A stretch of 64,000 nt of DNA, from assembly GCA_932521035.1 (NCBI GenBank), contig OW051497.1, positions 5,208,001 to 5,272,000 of the forward strand, read 5' to 3'. The translations under genes and the position numbers were made by a program. This document shows positions 25,726 through 36,777 of the stretch, one piece after another. The stretch is from Oscheius dolichura. Taxonomy: Eukaryota > Nematoda > Chromadorea > Rhabditida > Rhabditidae. Position 1 is the stretch's first letter, and each line of letters starts with the position of its first letter. The notes under the pieces were generated by a model. That model saw only the letters and a list, made by a program, of their open reading frames with translations, made no database searches and was not told the origin of the DNA.

Positions 25726-27158
25726 ATGAAATTGACCTTCCTCTTGGCCACGTGTTTTGTCATTCCAATCTCTGGGATACTTCCTAATTATACCAAGCAA
25801 GGAGTGAAGCCCCGTCCCACTCCAGGAAAGCCAATTGTTATCAATACATGGGCAACTCACGAATTTGAGTTGGCTAACCGAAAAGGTATGCGTCTTCTAA
25901 CCAAAAAGCTTAAGTGTTACTCTAGCGTCTGCCAATCTTAATGGAGGACGTATGTATGCGTTAGTTAGCGGGTTGAGTGCATGTGAAGCCCTTCAGTGCG
26001 ATGGTACTGTTGGATTTGGAGGATCACCTGATGAAAATGGCGAATCAACATTAGATGCTCTTCTTCTTGATTCGTAAGATACATATACTTTCGGTCAACA
26101 GTTTCAGAACAGGGTTAATCACAAAGTGGCCGCTGTAGCCAATCTTCACAGAATCAAAGATGCTGCCAGGGTAGCCTGGGCTGTCATGAATTACACTATG
26201 CACACGATGCTTGTCGGAGAATCAGGTTAGCTACTTATTTGGCCAGGTAAAAGGTCCAGACTGCAGCGACAGCTTTCGCTAAACAGATGGGGTTCACAGA
26301 GGAGAGTCTAGCTACCGACCAGTCCACAAAACTTTTCAATAACTGGAAATCGAACCACTGCCAACCAAACTTCTGGCAGGTAACGTTTCTGTTTCTCTCG
26401 TACATCGAAGGTGTGAACAGAATGTGAGCCCTGCTTCGAATGGTTCATGTGGACCGTACAACCCTCTTCCCTATCATCTTCACACTGAGAAATCAACAAA
26501 TCAAGTCATCGATCGGTGAGTAGACACAAGTTCTTCGACCATCTAGTTCAGCTTCCACCATGATACAATTGGAATGATCATTCTTGACGAAAACAATCAT
26601 ATAGCCGCGGGAACATCAACGAACGGGGCAAAATACAAAGCGAGCAGTTTAAATGACTCATAACTTTAAACCATGTGCAGATACCCGGAAGAGTGGGCGA
26701 CTCCCCTATTCCTGGTTCCGGTGCTTTCGTACTCGAAAACGTCGGTGGGGCAGCTGCGACTGGAGACGGTGACGTGTTGATGAGATTCATGCCCAGGTCT
26801 GATCTAGCTCAATGGCTCTAATTTCCTTTCAGTCTGTTGACCGTCGAGTACATGAGTGCAGGAACAAAACCCGGAAAAGCCGCGAGGAAATCTCTCATGC
26901 GCATCATCGGTCTCTACCCACATTTCCAAGGTGGGCGTTGGCTTTGCTCAGAATGCACTTGTTACAGGAGCGGTGGTGGCGGTCAACGTCATGGGCGAAT
27001 ACGGAGCAGCTTGCGCCAATCTTAACCAGAAATTTGAATATGTCGTGTTCTCGGAGGGGAAAACAACTATCAACAGCACGGAGTGCATTAAACCGGAGTC
27101 TAAGATTACCCATCCCAAAAGAAAGAAGACACATAAGCCCCACCACAAACACGATTGA
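25726..27158 (+). CDS. AGA: Aspartylglucosaminidase (glycosylasparaginase)
   Basis: Lysosomal N-terminal-nucleophile hydrolase that cleaves the GlcNAc-Asn bond of glycoproteins. Nine exons (25726-25885, 25926-26073, 26113-26225, 26267-26379, 26421-26515, 26552-26639, 26681-26796, 26833-26930, 26968-27158) give 373 aa with a signal peptide ([17 protein letters not shown]). Family blocks: [35 protein letters not shown], then HDTIGM, where Thr is the autocatalytic cleavage site and nucleophile. Next are [30 protein letters not shown] and EYGAACANL. All key residues are present, so it should be active. Oddities: a GC-AG intron after 26639, a weak match to the usual N-terminal GGSALDAVE stretch, and a basic/His-rich C-terminal tail (about [13 protein letters not shown]) absent from the human enzyme. 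Confidence 0.95.
26640..26680 (+). other. GC-AG intron
   Basis: The exon ends TACAAA and the intron begins gcgagc and ends gtgcag. The join gives KYKIPGRVGD in frame, matching the family, so the non-GT donor is needed. Confidence 0.8.
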
Positions 27159-27163
27159 CGAGC

Positions 27164-27169
27164 AATAAA
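27164..27169 (+). terminator. Polyadenylation signal of the AGA gene
   Basis: AATAAA beginning 6 nt after the TGA at 27158. Confidence 0.75.
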
Positions 27170-27794
27170 GGCTTCCTTCCAATTGGTGTCCTTATGTGTT
27201 GATGCTTATTGGTTTAGTTGTTAGAAGGAAGAATTTGGGAGCGCTCAAGAGAGGCACTCGAGAGCCGAGCCTATACGAAGCCTCGCTGACCGCTTGACAG
27301 TATCAAATGACTATTCCGGCGCATTTTGCGACCACAACAGCTTTTCTTCTGCCTTTTTCACAACCGTAACCCGAGATCGCTGTTGACAGAGACTAGAGCA
27401 ATTTGTCCCTCTCGGAAGTGTGCAATGTTGTTTTCAGTCATAAAACATCTTCAAAGCATGAAAATCCGGTTTCTCGCTTGAGCACGGACTCGAAGAAGTC
27501 TCTCCCCGTGAACCCCTGGGTCCATCCTGAAACATTTTTGGACTCAGCTGCGTCGCTGCTCATGTTTCACTCTTTCAAGTGCATTTCTAGCGAAAAACTC
27601 GGAGCGGCTCTGTGCGAGCGCCGGTCAACAGTCCACCGGGCTGCTCTTCTACGATATCTCTTTATTGGCCACGAGCCGCACACATTCTAATTGACTCTTG
27701 CTAATTTTAACACTACCTCCTATCATGTTTTTACTGTTAAAGTTCTTTTACCTTTTTAGAACTCTAAAATTTTGACGGTGGTCTTCATGTTGGA
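27170..27794. other. Spacer between AGA and MOLO1
   Basis: 625 nt with one open frame on the plus strand (27403-27690, 95 codons) that has no recognisable feature. I treat it as non-coding. No clear TATA box precedes MOLO1. Confidence 0.4.
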
Positions 27795-29410
27795 ATGCTC
27801 TCATTGCTATCTTTGATTATTGCATCAGGACAAGTTTTGAGGACAGACACCGATGTAATCTTGTTCATTACTGTTTCACATTTCAAGATTTAGCCCTGGA
27901 CACCAGAAAGGTATCCAGATCCCCGTACAAACGCAACCGGATGCAATATTCCGGAATATTCTACATTATGTGATCCCGACCATCTTTTAACCGATGACTG
28001 GAGGAGCACTATTAGAAAAACATTAGCTAAACATAAGAATTGTATGTTCCTTAATTAGCAGACGGAGCAGACGGTTCGGTTGCAGATACCTTGGAAGCAG
28101 AAGTGCCTTATGTGGAAGAGGCAAAAGAGCTGTGTCTCTCTAATTCTAGTGAATCTGCCGAAATCTATGTAATTCTTGCTAAAAGGATTAAGACAAGCTC
28201 TGAACAGAGCACTACCAGCGATGAAATAGTAAGTCTCATTGTATCCCCATTACCTGTATATTCAGATAAAATTTGGTGACGGATTAAGAGAAACGTACGG
28301 ACTTGAATCACAGACTTGTAAAAACTATGTACTTATCGTTGGTGTTGAACTAGCCAAGGAGATCTATGTCTGGGTATGCGCCTACTCAAATAGCCGCCGA
28401 TAATCTATGATTCAGACCGGCTCGGACCTGGCACTGACAAAACATCAAGTGGACACAGCATTGAGCAAATTTAAAAATGTTTTTACTGAACGGCCCAATT
28501 ATCAGGATGGGATCAACAAAATTGTCGATGAGATCGGCGAACTAATATTGAATCCAAATCGGGTATATCGCGGCTTCTTTGGTCTGCAAATAAGGTGATA
28601 TTTCAGGATACGACCACTACAGAAGCCTCCGTTGAAGAGACGTCGGTCAGCGAAACGGAAACAACACCGCCGTCTACAACCCCTGTTATCCCGGAGAGAG
28701 TCATCCCTGTGTAAGTCGTCTGTTGCATTCGGAACGCTGTATAGATGGATTTATCTGATTATTGCCGTCCTTGTGCTGGCAGTGATAATAATCAGCTCTG
28801 CTGCTCTGTGGTATATTCGACATGGAATGAGCCACAATATCCACCCACTCTCAGACAGTAAAACTAACGGATTCTGGTAGATTAGATCATATGTATGGGC
28901 TATTGTTGTGATTTAGTGATCCCGAAAGCGGAAGCCAGTACTCGAATAACATCCAACAACGGTCCATTACCATCATAACAAACGACACTAATGGGAAAGA
29001 TGAAAACAGTACTACTTCGAACAATAATTCACCAGCTGGTGTCAACATGGAAGATGAAAGGTGAACAGAAAAGACAGCCCGATATGAGGGATTTGTGCAG
29101 ATCGGTCGACGGCAGTCTGTCCACTCGAAGGAATTCTGTCCCGATAACTCAAGCAGCCCTGAACATTATAAATAGAGCAGCGGACACTGTCCTTTTGAGA
29201 TCGAGCGGGTATTTTTCATCTACGGAGAGTGCGGCGTCGGCTGACGAGGAGAAGAAGCCGGATAGTAAAGTAAGAGTAGCTCCAATACAGGAAACAGTTC
29301 AGGTCGCCATCTCTCCCACCGAACTTTCCACTGACGTCGTGCTGGCAAGACGGCACAGTGAGACAATGCCACATCCGGCCAGAATAACTGACCAGTTTTC
29401 CTCGTTTTAG
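27795..29410 (+). CDS. MOLO1-type membrane protein (TPM-fold ectodomain)
   Basis: Family of single-pass proteins; C. elegans MOLO-1 is an auxiliary subunit that modulates levamisole-sensitive acetylcholine receptors. Nine exons (27795-27854, 27894-28041, 28059-28228, 28266-28373, 28416-28562, 28607-28710, 28745-28876, 28917-29060, 29089-29410) give 444 aa. A signal peptide (MLSLLSLIIASGQ) is followed by the family block W-T-x-E-x-Y-P-x-P then LCDPDHLLTDDW, the TPM-like fold with IYVILAKRI, KFGDGLRETYG and YVLIVGVELAKEIYVW, a Thr-rich stalk, one membrane segment (WIYLIIAVLVLAVIIISS) and a Ser/Thr-rich cytoplasmic tail of about 190 residues, long for the family. The intron 16-17 nt after 28041 is very short and its placement is provisional. 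Partner receptor unknown. An alternative acceptor at 29100 keeps frame. Confidence 0.88.
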
Positions 29411-29489
29411 TCTTTCTTGCGGTTCAACCAGCCTTTCCCATGAATGCGTGTACAATTTGCATGTTTTATATTGAAGGTTTAAACAATAC

Positions 29490-29495
29490 TTTATT
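29490..29495 (-). terminator. Polyadenylation signal overlapping the stop codon
   Basis: AATAAA on the minus strand shares bases with the TAA stop of the lipase-fold gene. This implies a 3' UTR of only about 10-25 nt. Confidence 0.6.
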
Positions 29496-31733
29496 GTGTC
29501 TGGTGGGTTTCTACAAATCTTTTGACCCTCTTGAAACTGGTTCCGTCGAATTCCTTAAGATAGATTATATTTTAATGACAACACGGAGTTTTTAGTGATA
29601 GTAATTTACACTCATAGTTTCTTTCAACTTACCCATTTATTTGTCCGACGAGGTGAGCCATTCCGGTTGACAATTTGGTCAGCCTCGCGATCAACCACGG
29701 CGAGGAAGTTTTCATTCGTCGTAGTTGTTCGAGGTTTGGTATACCACGGCCTCTCCCTCTGGGGGCTTCTCCTTGAACCCGTTGGTACTCGGTAACTCCA
29801 AGGGCGGGACTTAGCCGGACCAGTCTTTTGAAGAACCTTGGCATTTTCTCCTTCAACCACTGAAGTCGCTCCAGCAGCCGCCTGGAGGGGACGAAACTTT
29901 TTGGTTTTTTCGAAGCGAAAGGAATTGTCACGAAAGGAACTAGTCATTGTGGTATTTGTCGGGTTTGCAGGGCTTGCAAACACTTTGGAAACAGCATCAT
30001 CAGCTTGTTTGCCCTCATCCCACTCCTTAGTTGTTGGAGCAGCTGTAGTAGATGACCAGGGCTGAGTGGTGTACCACCAGGGCCACGTGTATACTCTTTC
30101 AGTAGCCATTGTCACTGTCGTCGTCGGAGGCTCTGTTGTAAGTGGTTCCGTCTCACTTTCCGAAGGAAGTAGGTGTTTAGGTGGTAAGGTTATCCTGGGG
30201 GTTGGCTGAGTTGGTGCCAAGCTCATCGGAGGAGCAGTTGTCGTATACGGCTTAGCCGTTCTCAGGGCGTTCATGTCATAGACTGGAGGAGGAAGCGTGG
30301 GCAATTTGATCTTGGGGTTAACAACCTTTGAAACGCGGTCATTTTCATCGCAACCGGAAAGCGCCCTAAAAACAAGGAAATGTTGCATTTGATGAGGCTA
30401 CCATTGTCCCACACTCCGTTCAAAATACACGTCATTGTCTTCTGCCCGAAGTTGCCATGGTGTAAGACGGGAACTACATTGAGGATCTTCAGCTCCAAGG
30501 CAAACCATGTACGTGTCGCCCACACCCATTCCATTTGGATACCAGACCTTGGAGAAACTGAATGGGAGGGAGACAGGCCGACCTCATAACGATGATGATG
30601 CGGAGGCGTCCATTCGCCGTCGAACTCTTTTGGGTACCGCGTTGCCATGTCATGCTTGTTGATAATTCGGAATCTGTCAGGCACCTGCAGGCACTATGAG
30701 TCCCAGCAATATGTAACGTACCGTAGTTTCGATCATTTCAACAAAAGAAAGGTCTCCCACTCGAGTGGCCCCAAATGTCATGAGCCTCATCTTGCTGGGG
30801 GAAGTCATGTTCTTCAGGCCAATAGCTACAGCTGACATGGCCGCTTTCGCTCCACCGATAGCATGACCGAACATCTTAAAGAGTATTCAACATGATTACT
30901 TAATACGGATTACCCAAATCTCGAAGTCTGGATGAGTATTCAATAGCTGTTGGATAACTTTCTCCATTCCCAGAACGTACCAGGTCTTAAACCAGCTGTC
31001 GTAAATGAGCCTTTAAATCAATCTCATTTGAATCGTATATTTCCGTTGAATACCTATTGACAAGCCCATTTGAGCCTTCGAATTGCGCCTGTCGATTTGT
31101 AAAAAACTCAACACTAAAGCGGTTGTAAAGCTGAAAAAGTGGAGGTAAACATCCTCCAAGTGAGGTCGTCACCAACCAGTTTAGCGCCGCTGGCAACACT
31201 GGAAAAACTGACGATAATAGCTCTTCTTGTAAAATCAACGGCTACGAAACCGTCCGGCCGATCTCTGCCATCCTAGAATTGGAACAGTTATATGTAAGGA
31301 AGTGACCACCTCGCCCATGATAAAGAATCGTCGCCACAGTTGGAGTTTCCCTTCTATACGGCCCAAACATTGGTTCTAAATCGTAATCCATCTGAAGAGT
31401 ATAGTATGGTACCATTTGATCTTGAGTCCCTTGAGCGGCTGCTATGAGAGGAGAAGCTATTAATCTAGCGAATGTTTCATTATAGGGAACTTCCACTACT
31501 CTTGGGCAGTCAAAGAGTGTCCTGTAGCCTTCTGAACACCCAGAAGACGGCGGAACGCACTTGTTCGAAGATGGACACCAACTAAAAGTTTCCATCAGGG
31601 TGGCCGTAGGCTATGAAACCTACTGGCATACTTCGAATGTAACTCGATGTCGACCTGCACAACTTTCACAGTCAGAAAACTGAGAGCAATACTCTGCTTG
31701 GATTCCGGCAAGGAGGAAGAGGAGGAAAATCAT
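29491..31733 (-). CDS. Class 3 lipase-fold protein without the catalytic serine
   Basis: Eleven exons (31733-31644, 31610-31413, 31375-31310, 31272-31177, 31130-31054, 31012-30914, 30874-30722, 30684-30583, 30547-30402, 30365-29633, 29553-29491), about 606 aa. Signal peptide (MIFLLFLLAGIQA), a PSI-like Cys cluster (DCESCAG...FSWCPSSNKCV), then a Lipase_3 alpha/beta fold: FVAVDFTRRAIIVSF, HPDFEIWMFGHAIGGAKA, MTFGATRVGD, NKHDMATRYP, HHHRYEVWYP. Relatives have W-V-T-G-H-S-L-G-G; here Ser is Ala (GCT; TCT would differ by one base). The Asp and His positions remain. An unusually long Pro/Thr-rich, mucin-like tail of about 240 residues follows. A reading-frame break at 30959-30963 is needed inside one exon. 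It may be a binding protein rather than an enzyme, or an early pseudogene. Confidence 0.8.
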
Positions 31734-32480
31734 AAGATGCTTGGAACAAACTACGTCAGTGTCCGTGCTATAAATGGAAGCTTTTCAAAAACGTCTCCCT
31801 TAGGCGGGGAAGTTCGAAAGTGGAGGAGGCGAAAGAACGGAGGATGAAAGCGCAAAATGTCGCAACGAAGAAGAGAAGAATGAGTTGAAGAAGTTACGAC
31901 TAGCCGCCTTAACAGGGCAGATTAAGCCAATCGAACAGTCTACAGCCCAAGTCTTCTGCTAATCAGCGCCTGTAATTACCAACAAAAAGTGCGCGCAGCC
32001 ACTTCTCTCGTAATTAGGTTATGTCAAGGGATCTGTAAACAGTCTAATTGCTTGGAGCTTAATTGTGAGGAAGAACAGGAGGAACGAGACGAGGAGATGA
32101 CCTTAACATTGATGGCAACCCCATGTGGGCAGACGGAGTGACGCATAAAATGGTCTGTTACGCATGTTCTCGTTGTAACCTGAACTTTTTCAGGAGCATG
32201 TCTAATTATACGAAACGGTTCTTCTTTTCAACCGATTGGCCTTGCGTGTATGATTGGAACGATTCCTTTTTAGAGGCAATGGGTCCCGAAACCGCCCTCC
32301 TCAGCGCAGTTATGATCACTTGTCAGGGGAGATATCAAGTGGCTACCGTTACATTTATTAAAGGGACACGTTTTGAAGAATTCTTCCCAATATTCAAGGC
32401 CGGTCCAACTGACACAGAGACGACTTGGGAATAGCCGCCACCGGCAAAATGTCGTTCGTAAGTACCTCCTAAAACAATGT
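31734..32480. other. Upstream region of the lipase-fold gene
   Basis: About 750 nt. A TATA-like ATTTATA on the minus strand (31769-31775) lies about 40 nt before the lipase-fold ATG. A 103-codon plus-strand open frame (32123-32434) has no recognisable domain and is not called. Confidence 0.4.
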
Positions 32481-34550
32481 TCAGTCATTCGAGGATATAC
32501 ACGTTACGTTTTTCATAAACTCTGAGACGTCGTCGAAATGTCTTCTGTTGAACTCGTCGGTGTTTCTGGCAAAGACATGATATGATCTGGAATATGATCA
32601 GAGGAGGCGTGAGTATTCTATGTTACCTGCAAGCGTGCTTTCCTTCTGTTTCTGCCAGAACAATATATTCGTAGCGATCGGTTTCGGCAGGGCCCACCTT
32701 TACTAGACACACTGGAATACAATATAAATATGAAATATAATTCCTAACTCTTAGTGTTGTAGCTATCCGTGTCCATTTGTAACACGTCGTCTTCTTTTCT
32801 GGTTGCACCTCTCATCTGAAAGACACGTACAAAGATAAAAACCAAGATCACCTCGTGGAGCTTGTTCCTACTACCATCTTCCCTGTAGAATATGTTGAGG
32901 GAAGCCTCATCGCGGGAACTTCGACCAACTGTTAATTCTACTTTAGGTTACATTGCCCACTTACATTCCATTCCAATGCATGAGACCTTCTTTCCACTGG
33001 ATGCAGTTTTCCCCTTGTTTAAAGATGACTGGCTGAGACTCATGAGAGTGCTGTATGTCTTCTTTAGCACTGCGGGGTTACCGTACATCTGCATATTAAC
33101 TGCTATACAAATTAATATGGCACACCTGTGTCCAAGCCCCTCTTAACATCTTCATCTGGATAGGGATACACTGAGGGCAAGACTCTCCTTCATGAGGGGC
33201 GCTTGCCAACCTTTCAGATGAAGATCTTTGTGGCGGTGACATTCTCTGATCGTTCTTTCCCTTTTCCAGTTTTCTACAATGTCTTTAAAACCATAGTTAG
33301 TGTAAATTACCCTTTAAGGGTCTCCATAGTCTTAAATGTTCCTCTGTCAATAGCATTTTCTCTGTTCTTGAGGAGCTCCGCTTTCAGTTGTCTATTATGA
33401 AATAAAAAGGGTATTGTTTGCTTCACCTGAGGGTTTCTTTTTCGTCCGCGGATAAATTGTCTCCATTCTCGCTGATATCTATTCCATACTGCTGCTTGAA
33501 AAACTTCTTAAGGTGGGCGTCATTAGTGTTCAGGTCATCATCCAGCATTTCTACAACAGGTTGTTATCAAAGCTAACTTGCTTACCAATAGCTGGAGCTT
33601 CTGGTTCGTGTGTCTTTACACCTCTGGCCCGGGTGAGCACCTTCCCGCCAACAGTGTTATCCTCAGTTTGATGCTCAATAGTTCCGTAGGAACTCTTCAT
33701 ACTTTCCATTTGTTTGTTGATGGCTTCTTGTTGCTGCTGTTGCATGAGAAGCTGAAGAGAGTCAAAGAATAAAACATATGGCACACCGCAGCTCCGGCCT
33801 GGTGGTCGATCATTGCTTGCTGGTATCTCCTCTGGTTCTCCAGATATTCCAGTTGTTTAGCACTGTACGCGTTCACCTCAGATTGATGCTTCGCGAGTTG
33901 CTGCAAGAGGTAAGTAATATGCAAAGTGACTCACTGCTAAATATTGTTGGTTCCTGACGGCATTCACAGCTTCGGGAGAGCCGCTACCCGCTGTGAGGAG
34001 ACTTGGAATGTTTGGAACCCCCACAGCTGCTTGCGCTTCTTGTATATTCGGCTGAAGGAAGCACTGTGTTAATGTTTCAAATACCACACCTGTTTGTAGG
34101 GAAGCTGAGACTGGTAGGAGAAAGGATTTGCCGAGTTCATTTGGTTCATCTGCGGTATTGCATTATAGGTAGACATCACACTTTCAGCTGTAACTTTTTG
34201 GTTCTGACTTGTAATAGAAAGCAACCTACGATTATAATTTCCCAAATCGGCGTTGATACCTCCATAATTTGGAGGGGCACGTCTAATTTCCTGCTGTGGC
34301 GCAGGAGTTGGTGCCGGCGTTGAGGATCTTTCCATTTCCGGGAACATCGACTTTACAAAAGCTCCGGCAAGGTTAACGGCTAGACGGTCAACCACTGAAG
34401 TTTACTACCTTTCTTTCGGATGTATTTGTTACTCTTTTCGCCGACCGACTGTTGATTTTCATCCTCCTCCTGCTCGGATGAGTGATGCCGCTTCTTGCAC
34501 AATACTGATACCAGTATAGAAACTATTATCATCCAATAAATAGCTCGCAT
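32481..34550 (-). CDS. LPR-like secreted lipocalin with a Gln-rich N-terminal region
   Basis: Thirteen short exons (34550-34409, 34379-34090, 34051-33935, 33900-33787, 33751-33586, 33550-33427, 33391-33311, 33225-33126, 33032-32987, 32928-32852, 32815-32749, 32711-32627, 32586-32481) sum to 504 aa with every phase consistent. Signal peptide (MRAIYWMIIVSILVSVLC); Pro/Asn-rich then Gln-rich helical region (LLMQQQQQEAINKQM); acidic linker; then SCPQCIPIQMKMLRGAWTQ, containing the lipocalin G-x-W, and strands such as SLNIFYRED, YEYIVLAE and YHVFARNTDEFNRRHFDD. The last resembles the C-terminal part of nematode LPR (lipocalin-related) proteins, which act in apical extracellular matrix. The lipocalin call rests on G-x-W and the strand pattern; ligand unknown. 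Confidence 0.72.
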
Positions 34551-34869
34551 CCTTAACTTCTACCTGTCTACCTGAAGGGAAGCGGAAGTAAGCAACTAAA
34601 AAGGGAAAGAATAACGTTAACCAGTCACGGAGAACCCAAAAGTGAATGAGCGCTAGTAATCGAAAAGGGAGAGAAGCCGAGACTTCCAGCCGACCCACTT
34701 ATTAAGCAGCGCCCGCATGAAACAATGCATAGGAGAAAGTGCAGCGAAAGCGTGATCCTGTAAATCGCCTGTTCATTTGTAGTTTTCCCGTGTTAATTTT
34801 TAAGTTCTCCGTAGACCACCACTATACAAATACAGTTCAAAGAGAAAATTTACTCGCATCTAATAACAT

Positions 34870-35968
34870 TTATCCGTCAAGTTCGCTGCTGAGGTCCCAG
34901 AAGACTTTGAGGTGGTAGAGGAGTTGGACCTTGACAAAGCTGAGGACCTCCTTGAGCTCCCTGTGACCTTCGCTGTCGATCTCAATTCTCTTGATGAACT
35001 GGATGTAGTCCTATAAATAGAAAGATAAGCAGACATGGCCAAAAGTTCAAGAAAGACCAACCGAGAATGATCCCATGATCTGTTCGTAGTAGGTGGCCTG
35101 GAACAGTCTGGGAAGGTGGGGAGCCGTGACCATGAACCGCCTGACTTCACCCAGAGGTACGTTCTCATTGTCGAGGAGACTGTCGAGCGTCTTCAGACTC
35201 TGACCAGCGAAGGAGACGTCGGACAGCTTCTTGGAGAGGATGAGCTCCTTAAAATTCATTTTAGAGGAAATTAAAAAAGTAAATACCTTAGAGAGCAAGC
35301 TTTGGAAGGCTGAGCAGGCGGTGCCAATATTGAAATCCTGAGAGTATTGGCGGGCGATGGCGTTCACCTACAAAGATGTATTATGGAACAAAAAGAAAAC
35401 TTACGAAAATGTTATCATGACAGAGCTTGTTTGCCTGGGATGGGTTGGCGTTGCTGAAGTTCCTGATGCTCTGGGTGATGTTGCTCTGGAATTCCTGGGT
35501 GAAGTTGTACAGGCGGAAATAGATGTTCAGCATGTGGGCCACGGCGAATTGAGAGTGATCCTTAAGAACTTGGCTAAAACGGACGATACGACGACTACCT
35601 GGATGGGAAGTTCTTCCAAGAATTGAAGGAATTTCTTGGCCGAGTATTGTTCAACGTCGACGATTACGATAATCTTGGACCTGGATGTACCCCGTTTGAT
35701 ACCCTCTACTTCTCTTCCTGCTGTAGAATTTTTCATCAGTTTCTGCAAAGAAAAAACTTTAAACTTAGACCAAACGAAGCTTACGTCAAATAGACCGGGA
35801 GCATTGGGGTCGATGGTAACACCAAACTCTTTCAGAACGTCCTGAGGGACCGTGACTTTCGGAGGGTCTGGAAGAGCAGCCCTGAAAAGCGTTCCCTTGG
35901 TTATCCCGAGTCTTATACCTGGCTGCAACGAACAAGAAGAACAGGCAGACGCTGTGCATCTTCGACAT
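34870..35968 (-). CDS. Secreted helical protein, tandem paralog 1, family not recognised
   Basis: Seven exons (35968-35919, 35881-35785, 35742-35599, 35560-35405, 35367-35287, 35247-35062, 35010-34870) give 284 aa. A signal peptide (MHSVCLFFLFVAARA, starting at the fourth codon or from the upstream MSK) is followed by LPDPPKVTVPQDVLKEFGV and PGLF, long amphipathic helices, TACSAFQ and ENVPLGEVRRF. It shares exon number, phases and motifs with the next gene upstream (36778-37894), so the two arose by tandem duplication. I do not recognise the family. Two conserved Cys positions (one near NKLCHDN, one in TACSAF) could form a disulfide. A TATA box 29 nt before the first ATG argues for the second Met as start. 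Confidence 0.85.
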
Positions 35969-35990
35969 GCATTTTGTCCCTTTGACGAGC

Positions 35991-35997
35991 TTTTATA
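35991..35997 (-). promoter_or_regulatory. TATA box of secreted paralog 1
   Basis: TATAAAA followed by GCTC on the minus strand, 29 nt before ATG 35968 and 38 nt before ATG 35959. Confidence 0.7.
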
Positions 35998-36777
35998 AAG
36001 GAAAAATGTTGCTGTGAATGTCTAGTCAAAATAATTCCAGAAAAAATTGAAGAGACATTTGGCTTGCATTCTACTGCAGAATGTTGTGTGTCAACGAATC
36101 TAAATTTTGAATATGGCACTCTTGAAAAAGAAATCATAAAATAACAAATTCAAAGTTATTTAGTTGGAAAGATGCCAAATTTCAAACGTTCCTCCCAATA
36201 ACGAGGAACCTGCGCATCTTCGGCTGTTGGTAAAGCGGGGATTAATCATTTACAAATAAACTGGGGATTATATTGATAATTGGGAGACCTTAAATCTTCT
36301 AAAATCATTTGATTAATCGCAATGCATCGAAAAAGGATAACATGACGTCTAAGACAATCCGCTCCCTTCTACAATAAGCTGCGCTAAGGAAAAAAAATAC
36401 TGCTAAGATACAGTATGCCTCCTCTCGATTGCCATTTGAGCGCAGTTCCAGCTGAACCACATTGAAGATTGTGTATCGAGGAAACTAAAGATTCTTAAAT
36501 ATGTCATTGGAAATTACTATTTGTTCCACTAGATGTCGGAGAACACCTAAAGGAGGTTCGAGAATTTAATCACTTCCTTGTTACATATTTGCTTTATTGA
36601 AATTAATAAGTCTTTGTCGCCGTATATTTTTGTAAAAGAGATGGGAATCCAATCCTTTTATACAATTCGCATCTACCCGCTATAATGAGGATCGGCTTAT
36701 TTCAAAAAAAAAATCGGCCGCAGCTTTCCATTTCAGATACAAGAATCAATTTGTGGTGCACTATATTTATTCGTTGA

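Noticed and set aside
27403-27690. 95-codon plus-strand open frame between AGA and MOLO1
   Set aside because: Single frame without homology or splice sites.
31307-31413. Continuous reading through this part of the lipase-fold gene (no intron after QDQM)
   Set aside because: That frame cannot join the next exon; using the intron 31376-31412 gives NQCLGRIEG...FIMGE then DGRDRPDGF, in phase and family-like.
32123-32434. 103-codon plus-strand open frame
   Set aside because: Looks somewhat protein-like but has no signal peptide, domain or exon partners.
35561-35598. Shorter intron ending gttttag in secreted paralog 1
   Set aside because: It breaks phase; the acceptor cttaag at 35561 keeps frame and matches the paralog.
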